Shown here piece after piece: positions 26,710 through 36,120 of a DNA stretch of 56,618 bases. The stretch is taken from assembly GCA_003562475.1 (NCBI GenBank), contig PWUU01000102.1, positions 1 to 56,618 of the forward strand, read 5' to 3'. The stretch comes from Dehalococcoidia bacterium. GTDB taxonomy: Bacteria; Chloroflexota; Dehalococcoidia; GIF9; AB-539-J10. Under the pieces are notes generated by a model. That model saw only the letters and a program-made list of their open reading frames with translations. It was not told the origin of the DNA and did not search any database. The translations under genes were made by a program, and so were the position numbers. Positions within the stretch are counted from its first letter, which is position 1. The number at the start of each line of letters is the position of its first letter.

Positions 26710-27984
26710 ATGGGAAAGGTCTTGCTCACTATTGTGACGGGTGTGCTGGTGATGAGCGTCGTAGCAGGCTGTGCACCCCCGGCTTCGGCAGACGTCTTGC
26801 AGTCCCCGGAGTCGCGGGTTACGCCATCGGTGTCTCCCTTTGACTTCGATGCCCTCGTGGATGGCAATAACGCCTTTGCGTTCGATCTCTACCGCCAGGT
26901 AGCGGAGGGGTCCGACAATCTTTTCTTCTCGCCCTACAGCATCTCGATTGCCCTTGCTATGACGTATGCAGGGGCTCGTGGAGACACCGAGAGCCAGATG
27001 GCAGATGCCCTTCGCTTCCGATTGCCACAGGAACAACTGCACCAGGGGTTCAATGCTCTCGACCAGGAACTCGCGAAGCGAGGAGAAGGTGCCGAGGGTA
27101 AGGACGATGAAGGATTCCGACTCAACATAGTAAATGCGATATGGGGTCAGAGAGACTACCCATTCCTCGATGAGTATCTCGACGTACTTGCGCGGAACTA
27201 CGGAGCGGGTCTGCGGACTCTCGATTTCGTGGAAGAACCAGAAGCGTCACGGAACATCATCAACAAGTGGGTTGAACAGCAGACAGAGGACCGGATCAGC
27301 GACCTCATTCCTCAGGGCGCTATTGACCCGTTGACTCGACTGGTATTGACGAACGCAGTGTACTTTAACGCTGCATGGGAGTCCCAGTTTGAAGAGGCAG
27401 CCACCAGGCAGGATTCGTTCTACCTGCTGGATGGCAGCAGAATACTTGTGCCGATGATGAGCCAGATCGCCAACTTCGGCTATGTCAGTGGAGATGGGTA
27501 CCGGGCAATCGAGCTTCCCTATGATGGCAACGAGCTGTCCATGGTGATCCTCCTGCCCGATGCCGGCGGGTTCGAGGCGTTCCAGGATGTCCTTGACTCT
27601 GGGCAGCTTGCCGCAACAATCGACAGTCTTAACCCGACGCGCCTGGCGCTGACAATGCCGAAATTCAAGCTGGAGTCAACGCTTAATCTGAAGGACACGC
27701 TCTCAGCTATGGGAATTATTGACGCGTTCGATCCGGAAGTTGCGGACTTCTCCGGAATGGACGGCACGCGTGAACTATTCATCTCGGACGTCGTACACAA
27801 AGCCTTCGTCGACGTTGACGAACAGGGTACCGAGGCTGCAGCTGCCACCGCAGTAGTCGTCGGGACAACGGCATTGCCAGCAGACCCACTGGAGGTCACG
27901 GTCGACCGGCCATTCATCTTCCTGATCCGTGACATCGACACCAACAGCATCCTCTTCCTCGGTAGAGTGACAAATCCTGCGTGA
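26710..27984 (+). CDS. Inhibitory-type serpin lipoprotein
   Basis: 424 residues. A lipobox at SVVAGC puts the lipidated Cys at residue 21. Serpin landmarks are NNAFAFDLYRQVAEGSDNLFFSPYSISIALAMTYAGA, LVLTNAVYFNAAWE, YDGNELSMVILLP, VVHKAFVDVDEQGTEAAAAT (hinge) and PFIFLIRDIDTNSILFLGRV. The reactive loop hinge (E371, G373, T374, four Ala at 376-379) is the small-residue form of inhibitory serpins. Counting from P17 gives P1 Thr387 and P1' Ala388, suggesting elastase- or subtilisin-like targets (inference). ATG 26710 has AGGAGG at 26697-26702 seven bases away; ATG 26704 is too near. Confidence 0.95.
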   Translation: MGKVLLTIVTGVLVMSVVAGCAPPASADVLQSPESRVTPSVSPFDFDALVDGNNAFAFDLYRQVAEGSDNLFFSPYSISIALAMTYAGARGDTESQMADALRFRLPQEQLHQGFNALDQELAKRGEGAEGKDDEGFRLNIVNAIWGQRDYPFLDEYLDVLARNYGAGLRTLDFVEEPEASRNIINKWVEQQTEDRISDLIPQGAIDPLTRLVLTNAVYFNAAWESQFEEAATRQDSFYLLDGSRILVPMMSQIANFGYVSGDGYRAIELPYDGNELSMVILLPDAGGFEAFQDVLDSGQLAATIDSLNPTRLALTMPKFKLESTLNLKDTLSAMGIIDAFDPEVADFSGMDGTRELFISDVVHKAFVDVDEQGTEAAAATAVVVGTTALPADPLEVTVDRPFIFLIRDIDTNSILFLGRVTNPA

Positions 27985-28001
27985 CTGTTCACGACAAACA
28001 G

Positions 28002-28034
28002 GGCCGCCGGGCTGACGACAAAGAGTCGGCGGCC
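28002..28034 (+). terminator. Terminator hairpin after the serpin
   Basis: GGCCGCCG (28002-28009) pairs with CGGCGGCC (28027-28034), followed by TTGTGTTATG. It lies 18 bases after the serpin stop. The T run is broken, so efficiency is uncertain. Confidence 0.6.
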
Positions 28035-28159
28035 TTGTGTTATGTGTGCGCCTTGCTTACGAGACGCACGAGGTAGCCCCCAGCCCTATCGCGGAGTGGC
28101 GCCACCACGTATCGTCGGGAAGGTCAGATGACGCGAGCCTGAGATAGTGCACTCGGGAC

Positions 28160-28915
28160 TTATGACCGCGTCGCCGGCGTTGCAGGCACGTGAAGTGCAG
28201 CTGCTGTTCGCATCGTGATGAAGTCCACACCTGCGGAACGCAGATGACCGAGCGCTGCGTTCAGTCGTCTCACGGCGATGGCGCCAGTGGCGATACACAT
28301 ATCGAGCCGAATGCCTGATATCCTCACCAACTCCCACGGGTGAAAATCGAGTACAACCAGCGGGAGTAGTCTGACCGATGCGTCCAGTACCGGCCGCGAC
28401 AGCAGCGCGGGAAGGCGCAGTAGACTCGATGGAAAGGTGTTGGCAATCTGTGGGGCGTATCGATTCAGATTGTGCTGGCCGCGATGGTACCGCGCAGATG
28501 AGGCGTCGTAGAGATACCCGGCCTCGTAAACGATCCGCGCTGTGTCGGGCGAATACCGGAAGTTCGGTGCCCTGAATCCCGCGGGCTTGCATCCGGTCAC
28601 CTTTTCGATTATGGTCGTTGCTTCCTGTATCTGCATCCGCTGCTCGGAGACCATCATCCTGTCGAACCGGGTGTGATCGAATCCATGGCAGCCGATTTCG
28701 TGAACTTGAGATACCCTGGCGATCAGTCCTGGAAACCTGGATGCGGCCTCACCTGTTACAAAGAACGTTGCGCGCACGTCATGCGCGGCAAGGATGGATA
28801 GCAGTAATGGCATTCCTTCTTCTACACCTTGCCAGGTGCTGAAGTACGGAGGGGCATCCTGCTCCACGTCAACGGTGAGAGCGACGCGACGCGTTGTTGC
28901 GGTGAGCTTCTTCAT
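28160..28915 (-). CDS. Polysaccharide deacetylase (carbohydrate esterase 4)
   Basis: 251 residues. NodB motif 1 is LTVDVEQD and motif 2 is GCHGFDHTRFD (HxxxD/H metal site), with RAPNFRYSPDTA as motif 3 and FHPWEL as a later motif, in the order of CE4 deacetylases. It removes acetyl or similar groups from an envelope sugar. ATG 28915 (MKKLTATTRRVALTVDV) overlaps the end of the upstream glycosyltransferase by 47 bases, suggesting translational coupling. Start at 28939 is an alternative. Confidence 0.88.
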   Translation of the reverse strand: MKKLTATTRRVALTVDVEQDAPPYFSTWQGVEEGMPLLLSILAAHDVRATFFVTGEAASRFPGLIARVSQVHEIGCHGFDHTRFDRMMVSEQRMQIQEATTIIEKVTGCKPAGFRAPNFRYSPDTARIVYEAGYLYDASSARYHRGQHNLNRYAPQIANTFPSSLLRLPALLSRPVLDASVRLLPLVVLDFHPWELVRISGIRLDMCIATGAIAVRRLNAALGHLRSAGVDFITMRTAAALHVPATPATRS

Positions 28916-30020
28916 ATACACACAGAGTCCGTCGGGCACATAACTCCCAGGTGAACCGGCGGGCTGTCGCTATCGCGTTCGCTCCCAGTTCAGTTCTGAG
29001 ACTTGGGTCCTGCATCAGGCGAATGATAGATGCCGCCATTTGCCGGTCGTCGCCGGGCGTGAAGAGAAGCGAATTGACACTGTCAACAAAAACCTCACGA
29101 ATACCTCCCGCATCGGCACACACGACGGGAGTGCCGCAAGCCGCTGCCTCCAGTGCGGCGAGCCCGAATGCCTCCAGCCGGGTGGGCAGCACGAACACGT
29201 CGCCGGCAGCCATGAGCTGCGCGACCTGTTCCCGGGAAAGCTGCCCCATCATGATGATTGAACCCGAAATGCCCCGTTCTCTCGCCTGGCGGTGGATCTT
29301 CGCCTCTTCACGTCCAGATCCTGCAATAAGCAGTATTGCGTGAGGAACAGACTCGAGGACTCTGGCGAAGGCCGTGACAAGCTGGTCTGGATTCTTACGC
29401 CTCTCCAGCCGCAGTGCGGTGACGGCTATGGGCTGAGAGTCCAATCCGAGCCTGTCACGCAATGATGCACCGTTGACGTCGGGCTTGAACGTTCGGGTGT
29501 CGACTCCGTTTGGGACGGTAACAATCTTATGCGGTCTGATTGTCAGAGCCCGGCAGAACCGGGACGTCGCTCGACTCACTCCAATCACACGATCAGCGCC
29601 TCGCAGAATCGGGACGAGCGGCAAATGCAGCAGGATCTGTGCACGAGGTTCGATTATCGAATGACACGTCACCACACTGGCGATCTTCTTTCTCTGTGCA
29701 AACTGTACTGCCATCATTGCCAGAGGTGAGTACATGGTCAGGCCGTGAATTACGTCGAAACCGCCGCTCGCCAGGTACCGATGGCATCTATGGAAGGCCA
29801 CGGGGGATATGATGCGATTAGCGCGCGTGGCAATCAGACCCTTGATACGCTTGATCCGAATGCCCGGGACGTACTCTTCGTCGGCTTGCCCGGTGTGAAA
29901 GTGTGTGATCACCTCAAAGTCGACGCCATGAGCTGCGTACTGGAGGGCCAGTTCATAGCCATAGTGGGCGATGCCGCCCAGGTCCGGATAGAACTCATCG
30001 CATACAAGTGCCACGCGCAT
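28869..30020 (-). CDS. GT4-family glycosyltransferase
   Basis: 383 residues. The N-terminus MRVALVCDEFYPDLGGIAHYGYELA is a GT-B acceptor domain. The donor half contains VPNGVDTRTFKPD, VTALRLERRKNPDQLVTAFA, FVLPTRLEAFGLAALEAAACGTPVVCADAGGIREVF, the E-x7-E donor motif. It transfers a sugar from a nucleotide donor in envelope glycan or glycolipid synthesis. CAGGAG precedes the ATG at 30020. It overlaps the deacetylase and lies 20 bases from the flippase-like gene, forming one operon. Confidence 0.92.
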   Translation of the reverse strand: MRVALVCDEFYPDLGGIAHYGYELALQYAAHGVDFEVITHFHTGQADEEYVPGIRIKRIKGLIATRANRIISPVAFHRCHRYLASGGFDVIHGLTMYSPLAMMAVQFAQRKKIASVVTCHSIIEPRAQILLHLPLVPILRGADRVIGVSRATSRFCRALTIRPHKIVTVPNGVDTRTFKPDVNGASLRDRLGLDSQPIAVTALRLERRKNPDQLVTAFARVLESVPHAILLIAGSGREEAKIHRQARERGISGSIIMMGQLSREQVAQLMAAGDVFVLPTRLEAFGLAALEAAACGTPVVCADAGGIREVFVDSVNSLLFTPGDDRQMAASIIRLMQDPSLRTELGANAIATARRFTWELCARRTLCVYEEAHRNNASRRSHR

Positions 30021-30039
30021 TATTGGTACTCCTGTGGTC

Positions 30040-31053
30040 TCACGTAACCGCAGTCTTGACACCCAGATATGAGAACACTCCACCTCCAACTATTGTGCTA
30101 AGGACGTACGAGATACCGCGCTCGATCAGTGTCACCGCAACAGCTATCTCAAGGGGGACTCCGAAAAACACGAAGGTAGCCACGAGCGAGCCTTCGACAA
30201 TGACGAGACCGCCTGGGAGGAAAGGGATGAGTCCGACGATAGAGGGCAGAGACGATGCGAGCAGGAGCAGTCCGAGTGACGGGTTGTACCCAAGACTGAT
30301 GAAGATTACGTAGAGTCTCAGTACGTCGAGTACCCACATCACTGCGGTAAGGCTACCTACTTGAATTCCTTTTCTCCACGTATTGATGGTCGTACAGATT
30401 GCCGTGTAGAAGAGCTCCACCCCCTTTGTGATCCGTTGCTCGTCAGTCCGACTCGATATCCAGCTGCATGCGCGACCCAGCAGTCTTCCGACGGGTTTTG
30501 CGCCAATTCTCTGCCACAAGAGGTGGCGTGACCCAAAGACCGCGCCAGCAGCACTGGTGGTTCCAACCATCAGTACTACTGCTGCAAGTGCAGGTGATGA
30601 ACCATTGAGTACGAGAAAGAGACCACCTGTAAGAAACAGCATTGCGAACAATGGGTCAAAGGCGTGCTCGCCTATCGATGCGGCCATGCTTGATGAGTAT
30701 CCGGTACGTGCCATCTTCTGAAGCAGATACACCCTTCCCACGGGGTCGCCACCCACACGCATAACAGGTGTGACGTTGTTCAGAAAAACGCCGCTCAAGA
30801 CGATCATCCACAGAGTAGCTATCGAGACATGGCAATCCAGGCTTGCAAGTGCTGTGCGCCAACGTGCGGCCCACACGAGAACACTTCCGAAGTACGCGGC
30901 GACGGCAAGACTGATCAACGTCCAGTTCGAGTCGCGGAGCACCAACACAAGACCGCCCAGATCTTCGCGCAAGAGGAGCCAGACAGCGAACGCGACCACA
31001 AGAGTCACAGCGACTAGCGACAGGAGTGGCCTCACGCTTCTTAGTACTGGCAC
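30040..31053 (-). CDS. LPG-synthase-TM / UPF0104 flippase-like membrane protein
   Basis: 337 residues with seven or eight helices. Family segments are WAARWRTALASL, VFLNNVTPVMRVGGDPVGRVYLL, SIGEHAFDPLFAMLFLTGG, IPFLPGGLVIVEGSLVATF and ERGISYVLSTIVGGGVF. Relatives translocate lipid-linked sugars or phospholipids across the membrane. Start GTG 31053 is preceded by AGGAA. It heads the glycosyltransferase/deacetylase operon, fitting a lipid-linked glycan export step (inference). Confidence 0.85.
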   Translation of the reverse strand: MPVLRSVRPLLSLVAVTLVVAFAVWLLLREDLGGLVLVLRDSNWTLISLAVAAYFGSVLVWAARWRTALASLDCHVSIATLWMIVLSGVFLNNVTPVMRVGGDPVGRVYLLQKMARTGYSSSMAASIGEHAFDPLFAMLFLTGGLFLVLNGSSPALAAVVLMVGTTSAAGAVFGSRHLLWQRIGAKPVGRLLGRACSWISSRTDEQRITKGVELFYTAICTTINTWRKGIQVGSLTAVMWVLDVLRLYVIFISLGYNPSLGLLLLASSLPSIVGLIPFLPGGLVIVEGSLVATFVFFGVPLEIAVAVTLIERGISYVLSTIVGGGVFSYLGVKTAVT

Positions 31054-31308
31054 TTTTCCTGCACCGCTAATACTGCAAAGAGGAGAATCTCCTTGTCAGC
31101 ACAAGACAGTGGTCGCATCGAAAGCGACAGCGGCTATCTCTCGGAGATTCATGAGGCAATTATAGCAGGAGATTGGCGCATCCCGGGTACAGTCTTGCCG
31201 CATGTTGAAGTCAATCTGTGGATTCTTCCTGTTGCGGCGATCGGAACCTGCGAGACCTGTGAACTCCGATTGCAGGCTATTGCGCGCCGGTCTCTCCACA
31301 TGCGCCGG

Positions 31309-31917
31309 TCAGATCTCTGCCGGCTCGAAACCCATCGCAACAATCGTCTCGATGTCCTGTGGCCCATTCCGAGTCTTCATCATGCGGGCCAGCGCCAGGC
31401 GCTCTTCAGCGGTTCTGTTCTGGCCGAGATCGCTCTTGGCGGAAACGGAAACCGGCTTGATTTGCACTACATGGCAGGCCGCGTACCCTGGCGACTCCTC
31501 CGTTACGTGGGCACACGAAGCTCTGTGCTCGTGTTTGCTCACCAATGCGTTGAGAACGACGGTCTTCAACGGACCACCAGGGAGGATAGATGCTTCACCT
31601 CGAATAATGACGCAATGAAAGAACTGATGCAGTTTGCATGCACGTCGAAAGGCATCGAAACTTGCCTCAAGATACGCCAGTGGGACATCTACCTCAAAAC
31701 AGACTCGCGAATCCCGCGACATATTTGCCAGTTTCTCGCCTGCTGTGGCGCAGTGGAAGTAGATGCTGCCTTCGTGATACACGAAAGACACCGGCGTGAT
31801 ATATGGGTATCCATCTGCACCATTCGTGGCCAGTCGCCCTATCGTTGTCGAGTTGAGAATCGTCCCGATTAGAGCGGGATCGGTTACTTCACTATGCTTG
31901 CGGCGCATCTCACGCAT
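31309..31917 (-). CDS. Pyridoxamine 5'-phosphate oxidase-like FMN-binding protein
   Basis: 202 residues. The split-barrel begins with STTIGRLATNGADGYPYITPVSFVYHEGSIYFHCATAGEKLANMSRDSRVCFEVD, the flavin-binding half of PNPOx-like proteins. The C-terminal helices include ALARMMKTRNGPQDIETIVAMG. It may act on nitro or flavin substrates; the true substrate is unknown. It lies 74 bases upstream of no other gene and is followed on the minus strand by the flippase operon after 255 bases. Confidence 0.85.
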   Translation of the reverse strand: MREMRRKHSEVTDPALIGTILNSTTIGRLATNGADGYPYITPVSFVYHEGSIYFHCATAGEKLANMSRDSRVCFEVDVPLAYLEASFDAFRRACKLHQFFHCVIIRGEASILPGGPLKTVVLNALVSKHEHRASCAHVTEESPGYAACHVVQIKPVSVSAKSDLGQNRTAEERLALARMMKTRNGPQDIETIVAMGFEPAEI

Positions 31918-31990
31918 AACGCATCCTCAATGTCCGTATGAGGTCCTGAACAGAATTGCTGCTGTGACTCACAACTATCGCTCCATCGCC

Positions 31991-32332
31991 CTACAACTTA
32001 CCTAGCTCCTCGAGGAGCCTAATGACACGGTATGATTCAGCAAGCCCGGGCGTGCCACCCATCGCAGTTGCCACCGCAATGGTCTCAAAGATCTCATCCC
32101 TGGTTGCTCCGGCTTCAAGTGCAAGCATAGTCTGACCGACTACGCAGATCTCGCAGCCGGCGCGCAGACCCACCGCAAGCGCCATCAATCGCTTAGTCTT
32201 GCTGCTCAGAGCGCCGTCTTTGTAGGCTTCTCCGGTCAGTGCGTTCTTCGCCTCTATCAAACCGGGCATCAGTTCCTGACCCTGATCCCTCTGCCTTATA
32301 TACTCATTCCAGACTGCCAGCGGGCTCTCCAT
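31991..32332 (-). CDS. Carboxymuconolactone decarboxylase / AhpD-like protein
   Basis: 113 residues: ALSSKTKRLMALAVGLRAGCEICVVGQTMLALEAGATRDEIFETIAVATAMGG. The CEIC motif is the CxxC of AhpD-like peroxidase partners, so a thiol-disulfide role is likely. ATG 32332 has AGGAGG at good spacing; the upstream ATG 32353 does not. It lies 73 bases from the PNPOx-like gene, same strand, so they may share a transcript. Confidence 0.88.
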   Translation of the reverse strand: MESPLAVWNEYIRQRDQGQELMPGLIEAKNALTGEAYKDGALSSKTKRLMALAVGLRAGCEICVVGQTMLALEAGATRDEIFETIAVATAMGGTPGLAESYRVIRLLEELGKL

Positions 32333-32649
32333 GGCGCAAACCTCCTGTTCCATGTTGTGTTGCTGACGCCACGTGTGCGTGTTAGTCAGGGGGCGACCAC
32401 AAACCGTGCGACTACGAACGGCGCCCAGTGGCGACTGCGGCCAACTATACCACCGATGTTATCTTGACAGAAGTGGTGCGATGCCATATGGGTCCGGCTT
32501 CAGGCCGCGTGGACGACGTATTGCACAGCATGTCCCGATGCGCCCGATCTTACCCGGGAGGTGACTTGCTGAATGCTGTTCTTTCGTGACTCACTCGACG
32601 GGTGACCTGAGCATTGGCCGATGCTATGTCGTGGTCGCCGAATGGTCGT
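32333..32649. other. Intergenic stretch
   Basis: No supported gene or repeat. It probably contains the promoter of the AhpD-like gene. Confidence 0.4.
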
Positions 32650-33849
32650 CTACGCTGACAGGATAGTGTAAAGACAAATCCACCTTCCCAGTAGCGGTGA
32701 CAGCATGACAAGGATAGCCGCGTGAAGTGCGAGATAGCCCCATACGGCAGCGGTTGCTGTCCATCCAGGCATGCGGGGTATTGGTCGTCGCCCCGATTCC
32801 ATCAGTCTGAATAGCACCCATCCGAGGCCGATGCATATCGCCCCCACCGTGGGGTAGAAGTAGTAGATGTAGCTGGCGCGATCGGTGATAATGCTCAGTG
32901 GTATCCACACCAGGTAGACAGAAGTGAACCACGCCATCACGAACACCGCCGCCTCATTGCCCTTCCTGGCCTGGTGGCTCATGATGAGAGCGATCGGAAT
33001 GATGAGCGCCCATACGGTGAAGCTTACTGCAGCGACGTACTGTGGCTCCCACCAGTATGGCATGATCTCCGGTTTAACGATCCATTCCCACGGGCGGCTG
33101 AGATATGGATGAGGGGTCGTGGCAAAGGTAATGCTGCCACTCAGGGTCAGCATTCGAGTGATTCGGACAACAGGATTGATGAAGTGTCCTGTCGCCAGAT
33201 AGTCAAGTAGCGGCATTGATTGAAAGAACAACAGGGGGGCCAACGCCATCGACAGGCCAAAATGGATGGGTCGGTCTCGCCTAATAACCAGCCAGTGGAT
33301 TGCGATGACGGGGAGTGTAAGCGCGCCCGTCAGTTTGCACAGAGTGCTAAGGCATATGGCAACTCCCGACCACGCGTAGCTCCTTCTCAGGTATAGCCAG
33401 AAAGCTGCCAGCATGAAGGTGACGCTGTAGACATCGAGCATCGCGATACTTGCCTGTACGAATGACAGGTTCTCGAAGGCGACAAGGAAGGATGCTATCA
33501 GAGAAGCCTGTCGTGACATGCCGAGCTTCTCACATACGAGGTAGAGGAGCACCACACCGGCAGTACCGAAAAGTACGGAGAAGACTCGCCACCCAAAGGG
33601 GTTGTCGCCAAACAGCCAGATCCCTGATGCAATCGTCAACTGTGCCAGTGGCGGATGTTCCGGTCGGAGCATTCCTGAGCCATCGACTACGGCGCGGGCG
33701 TCAATGACGTAGTGCTGCTCATCAAACATGGGTTCCTGTGGGACACCAAGGATGCTCAGGTGCATTGCCAGAACTGCGAGCGCAAGCAAGGCAATCCATG
33801 AATAGTCCCAGCTTGACAGTCGTCGGAACAGGCGTTTGGCTATTTCCAT
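32650..33849 (-). CDS. PMT/GT39-like membrane glycosyltransferase
   Basis: 399 residues with about nine to eleven helices. The first external loop holds PMFDEQHYVIDARAVVDG (the DE of PMT-type enzymes) and then RPEHPPLAQLTIASG, both hallmarks of dolichyl-phosphate-mannose or ArnT-like transferases. It transfers a sugar from a polyprenyl phosphate donor. ATG 33849 overlaps the stop of the GT2-GtrA gene by some ten bases. GTG 33855 is an alternative. It is transcribed with the GT2-GtrA gene, which likely makes its donor. Confidence 0.87.
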   Translation of the reverse strand: MEIAKRLFRRLSSWDYSWIALLALAVLAMHLSILGVPQEPMFDEQHYVIDARAVVDGSGMLRPEHPPLAQLTIASGIWLFGDNPFGWRVFSVLFGTAGVVLLYLVCEKLGMSRQASLIASFLVAFENLSFVQASIAMLDVYSVTFMLAAFWLYLRRSYAWSGVAICLSTLCKLTGALTLPVIAIHWLVIRRDRPIHFGLSMALAPLLFFQSMPLLDYLATGHFINPVVRITRMLTLSGSITFATTPHPYLSRPWEWIVKPEIMPYWWEPQYVAAVSFTVWALIIPIALIMSHQARKGNEAAVFVMAWFTSVYLVWIPLSIITDRASYIYYFYPTVGAICIGLGWVLFRLMESGRRPIPRMPGWTATAAVWGYLALHAAILVMLSPLLGRWICLYTILSA

Positions 33850-34955
33850 GTCCACCAGAAGTTAACGAGATAGTTCCAGAGCATCGCTGCGGCGATGCCG
33901 AAAAGGTTAGATACCAGGTAGTACACACCGAAGACAGACGTAAGTGTCCAGAGTACCGCCATGTTCACACAGAGCCCTCCGAGGCTGACGAGATTGAACT
34001 TCCGGAGGCGACCGAAAAACTGACTCCGGCCCTTGGCGCGGCGATCGGGAAATGTGAAGAAGTCGTTGAGTACGAAGTTCGAGATTATGGAACTCTCGAT
34101 ACTGATTGCAGCGGAGATGAGATAGAAGAGACCGACATACTCGGTGAGCAGCCACAGTAGTCCCATGTTAACCAGTACACCACTCGCTCCCACCAGACAG
34201 AACCGGATGAATCGGTTAAGCTCACCCGTTCTTCTCATCAGGCTGGCGATGTGCTTGAGATAGTCGACCTGTTGACTAAGTCGCAGCTTGCTCTCGCCGC
34301 GCTCACGGGCAACAAAGACAAACGGCACTTCTACGACGCTCTGTGGCCGCCCCGTTGCCAGTATCTCCAGCAGTATCTTGTAGCCTGTTGGACGCAGGTC
34401 GGCACCGGAGAGAAGCTCGGACTTGAACAGGAAGAAGCCGGACATGGGATCGGCGATCCCCCTCGTGGATGGTAGAAATAGGTGGGCAAGAAACCCCGCA
34501 CCTTTCGAAAGTATCCGTCTCATTAGTCCCCCCCCTTCACAACCGCCGCCTTTCACATATCTGCTGCCGATCGCCATGTCCGCGCCCATGTGCACTGCGC
34601 TGAGAAGGTGAGATAGGATCTCCGGTGGGTGCTGCAAGTCCGCATCCATCACGCCGATCGCATTGCCATGGACCTGTCGAACACCATCGACCACGGCAGA
34701 TGCAAGTCCTCTCTGCCCTTTGCGGACGATGATAGTCACCGGATACTTCGTGGCGAGTTCTTGAACCAGCTCAGCGCTGCCATCCTGGCTGTTGTCATCT
34801 ACGAACGCGACCTCGTAATCAACCCCGGTCAGAGCCCGGTCTATGCGTTCCACCAATGGCCCGATGTTTTCGCGCTCACGGTAGGTAGGTACTACCAGCG
34901 ATAGTGTCTTGCTCACAGTGCGTCGTAACTCCCGCTCATGAAGAAAGGCAGCCAT
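33840..34955 (-). CDS. Polyprenyl-phosphate sugar synthase: GT2 plus GtrA domain
   Basis: 371 residues, a fusion. Residues about 15-235 are a GT2 domain like DPM1 or GtrB: LSLVVPTYRERENIGPLVERID, VDDNSQDGSAELVQEL, GVMDADLQHPPEIL, QVDYLKHIASLMRR. Residues about 240-370 form a GtrA-like four-helix domain (RFCLVGASGVLVNMGLLWLL, FFTFPDRR, VSLGGLCVNMAVLW, LWNYLVNFWWTWK). It makes polyprenyl-phosphate-sugar and may help flip it, feeding the GT39-type enzyme downstream. ATG 34955 is preceded by AAAGGA at 12 bases. A GTG at VSKTLSL is possible. Confidence 0.93.
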   Translation of the reverse strand: MAAFLHERELRRTVSKTLSLVVPTYRERENIGPLVERIDRALTGVDYEVAFVDDNSQDGSAELVQELATKYPVTIIVRKGQRGLASAVVDGVRQVHGNAIGVMDADLQHPPEILSHLLSAVHMGADMAIGSRYVKGGGCEGGGLMRRILSKGAGFLAHLFLPSTRGIADPMSGFFLFKSELLSGADLRPTGYKILLEILATGRPQSVVEVPFVFVARERGESKLRLSQQVDYLKHIASLMRRTGELNRFIRFCLVGASGVLVNMGLLWLLTEYVGLFYLISAAISIESSIISNFVLNDFFTFPDRRAKGRSQFFGRLRKFNLVSLGGLCVNMAVLWTLTSVFGVYYLVSNLFGIAAAMLWNYLVNFWWTWK

Positions 34956-35292
34956 TCGTGTCGCATTCCTTTGTGACTACTTCCTCCCGTGGGTGGTCAC
35001 ATGGCTCGTGGTGGTGGATGCACTAGAGTATGGCATTCTTTGGCCCGGCAGGTCACCCCCGGATGGCGTCCGGGAATGCTGTACGTGTTCGACCGCTGAA
35101 TGTGGTTCAGCAGGCCGAAATGACGACCTGTGCGTGATAGCATAGTGAGTATTCGAGCGACACTATAGACGGATTCGGGTTGCGGTGCCTGACCCTTGGT
35201 CTTTGGCGGCGCATTTACGAGTGAACGGACACCTGTGTGGCGTCTCGTGCAGTGCGAGGCCTGTGCGACGTGACATAATCCTGGAGGTCAAG
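34956..35292. other. Divergent promoter region
   Basis: This gap separates the minus-strand glycan genes from the plus-strand Fe-S gene and must hold promoters for both. No match strong enough to report; no coding sequence is supported. Confidence 0.4.
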
Positions 35293-36120
35293 ATGAGTAG
35301 CAGTCTGGAGGAGAGAATTATTCGGAAAACGAGACAACTGGGAGCCGATCTCGTGGGAGTTGCAGATGCTGATGCAATCGAAAGATCGCCATCACATGCT
35401 CGTAGCAGACTGCTCGAGGAGAATGGCGGTCACGAGAATGACTCGAGTTGCATTCGTCCGAGGGAGGCTCCACGATGTGATTCTGGAACAGCTCTGGTCG
35501 TCATCGCTCTCGCCCATCCGGCTACCAGGCCGGAGTTGGACTGGTTCTCCTCCGGCGGCAATACGCTTGGGAATAGCACACTCATGCGAATCACAAGAGA
35601 ACTGGCCGAATGGCTGCACACAGTTGAAGGTGTGGAGTCCCGCCCCCTGCATTACTATGTGGAGAGAGGAGGAGTTTACCTCAAGGATGCCGCGGTTCTG
35701 GCGGGCCTCGGATGTCTGGGACGTAACAACCTGCTGGTTACCCCCGAGTTCGGACCGCGAGTGCGACTACGCGCGATCATGCTTGACGCGGCGCTTGTCA
35801 GCACCGGCCCCATCGCCTTCGACCCCTGCCTGGGTTGCGTGGAATACTGCCGTCACGCCTGCCCACAGGCGGCCTTTGATGCCGAGGCGTCCCGCTCACT
35901 TGTGGCGGATGAAATACGACTCGCGGGTCGTGACGGTTCGTATCGTCGGGCCTCCTGTCTCGTACAAATGGAGCAGGACTGGGCGAGTCCGACCTCTGCG
36001 CGTTCAAACCGCGTGTTGTACGGAATGGATGAGGAGCGTATGAACGACTATTCGGCGTACGTCGTCAAGCACTGTCGCAGGTGTGAATTGGTCTGCCCCG
36101 CAGGCTGTGGCTCACCCTGA
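35293..36120 (+). CDS. QueG-like 4Fe-4S protein (epoxyqueuosine reductase family, divergent)
   Basis: 275 residues. It begins MSSSLEERIIRKTRQLGADL, like the DUF1730-type start of QueG. It contains HYYVERGGVYLKDAAVLAGLGCLGRNNLLVTPEFGPRVRLRAIM (cobalamin/ligand face) and two cysteine clusters, CLGCVEYCRHACP and CRRCELVCPAGC, for two 4Fe-4S centres. True QueG also has a C-terminal HEAT extension, absent here, so it may serve another reduction. CTGGAGGTCAAG fixes ATG 35293. Confidence 0.82.
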   Translation: MSSSLEERIIRKTRQLGADLVGVADADAIERSPSHARSRLLEENGGHENDSSCIRPREAPRCDSGTALVVIALAHPATRPELDWFSSGGNTLGNSTLMRITRELAEWLHTVEGVESRPLHYYVERGGVYLKDAAVLAGLGCLGRNNLLVTPEFGPRVRLRAIMLDAALVSTGPIAFDPCLGCVEYCRHACPQAAFDAEASRSLVADEIRLAGRDGSYRRASCLVQMEQDWASPTSARSNRVLYGMDEERMNDYSAYVVKHCRRCELVCPAGCGSP

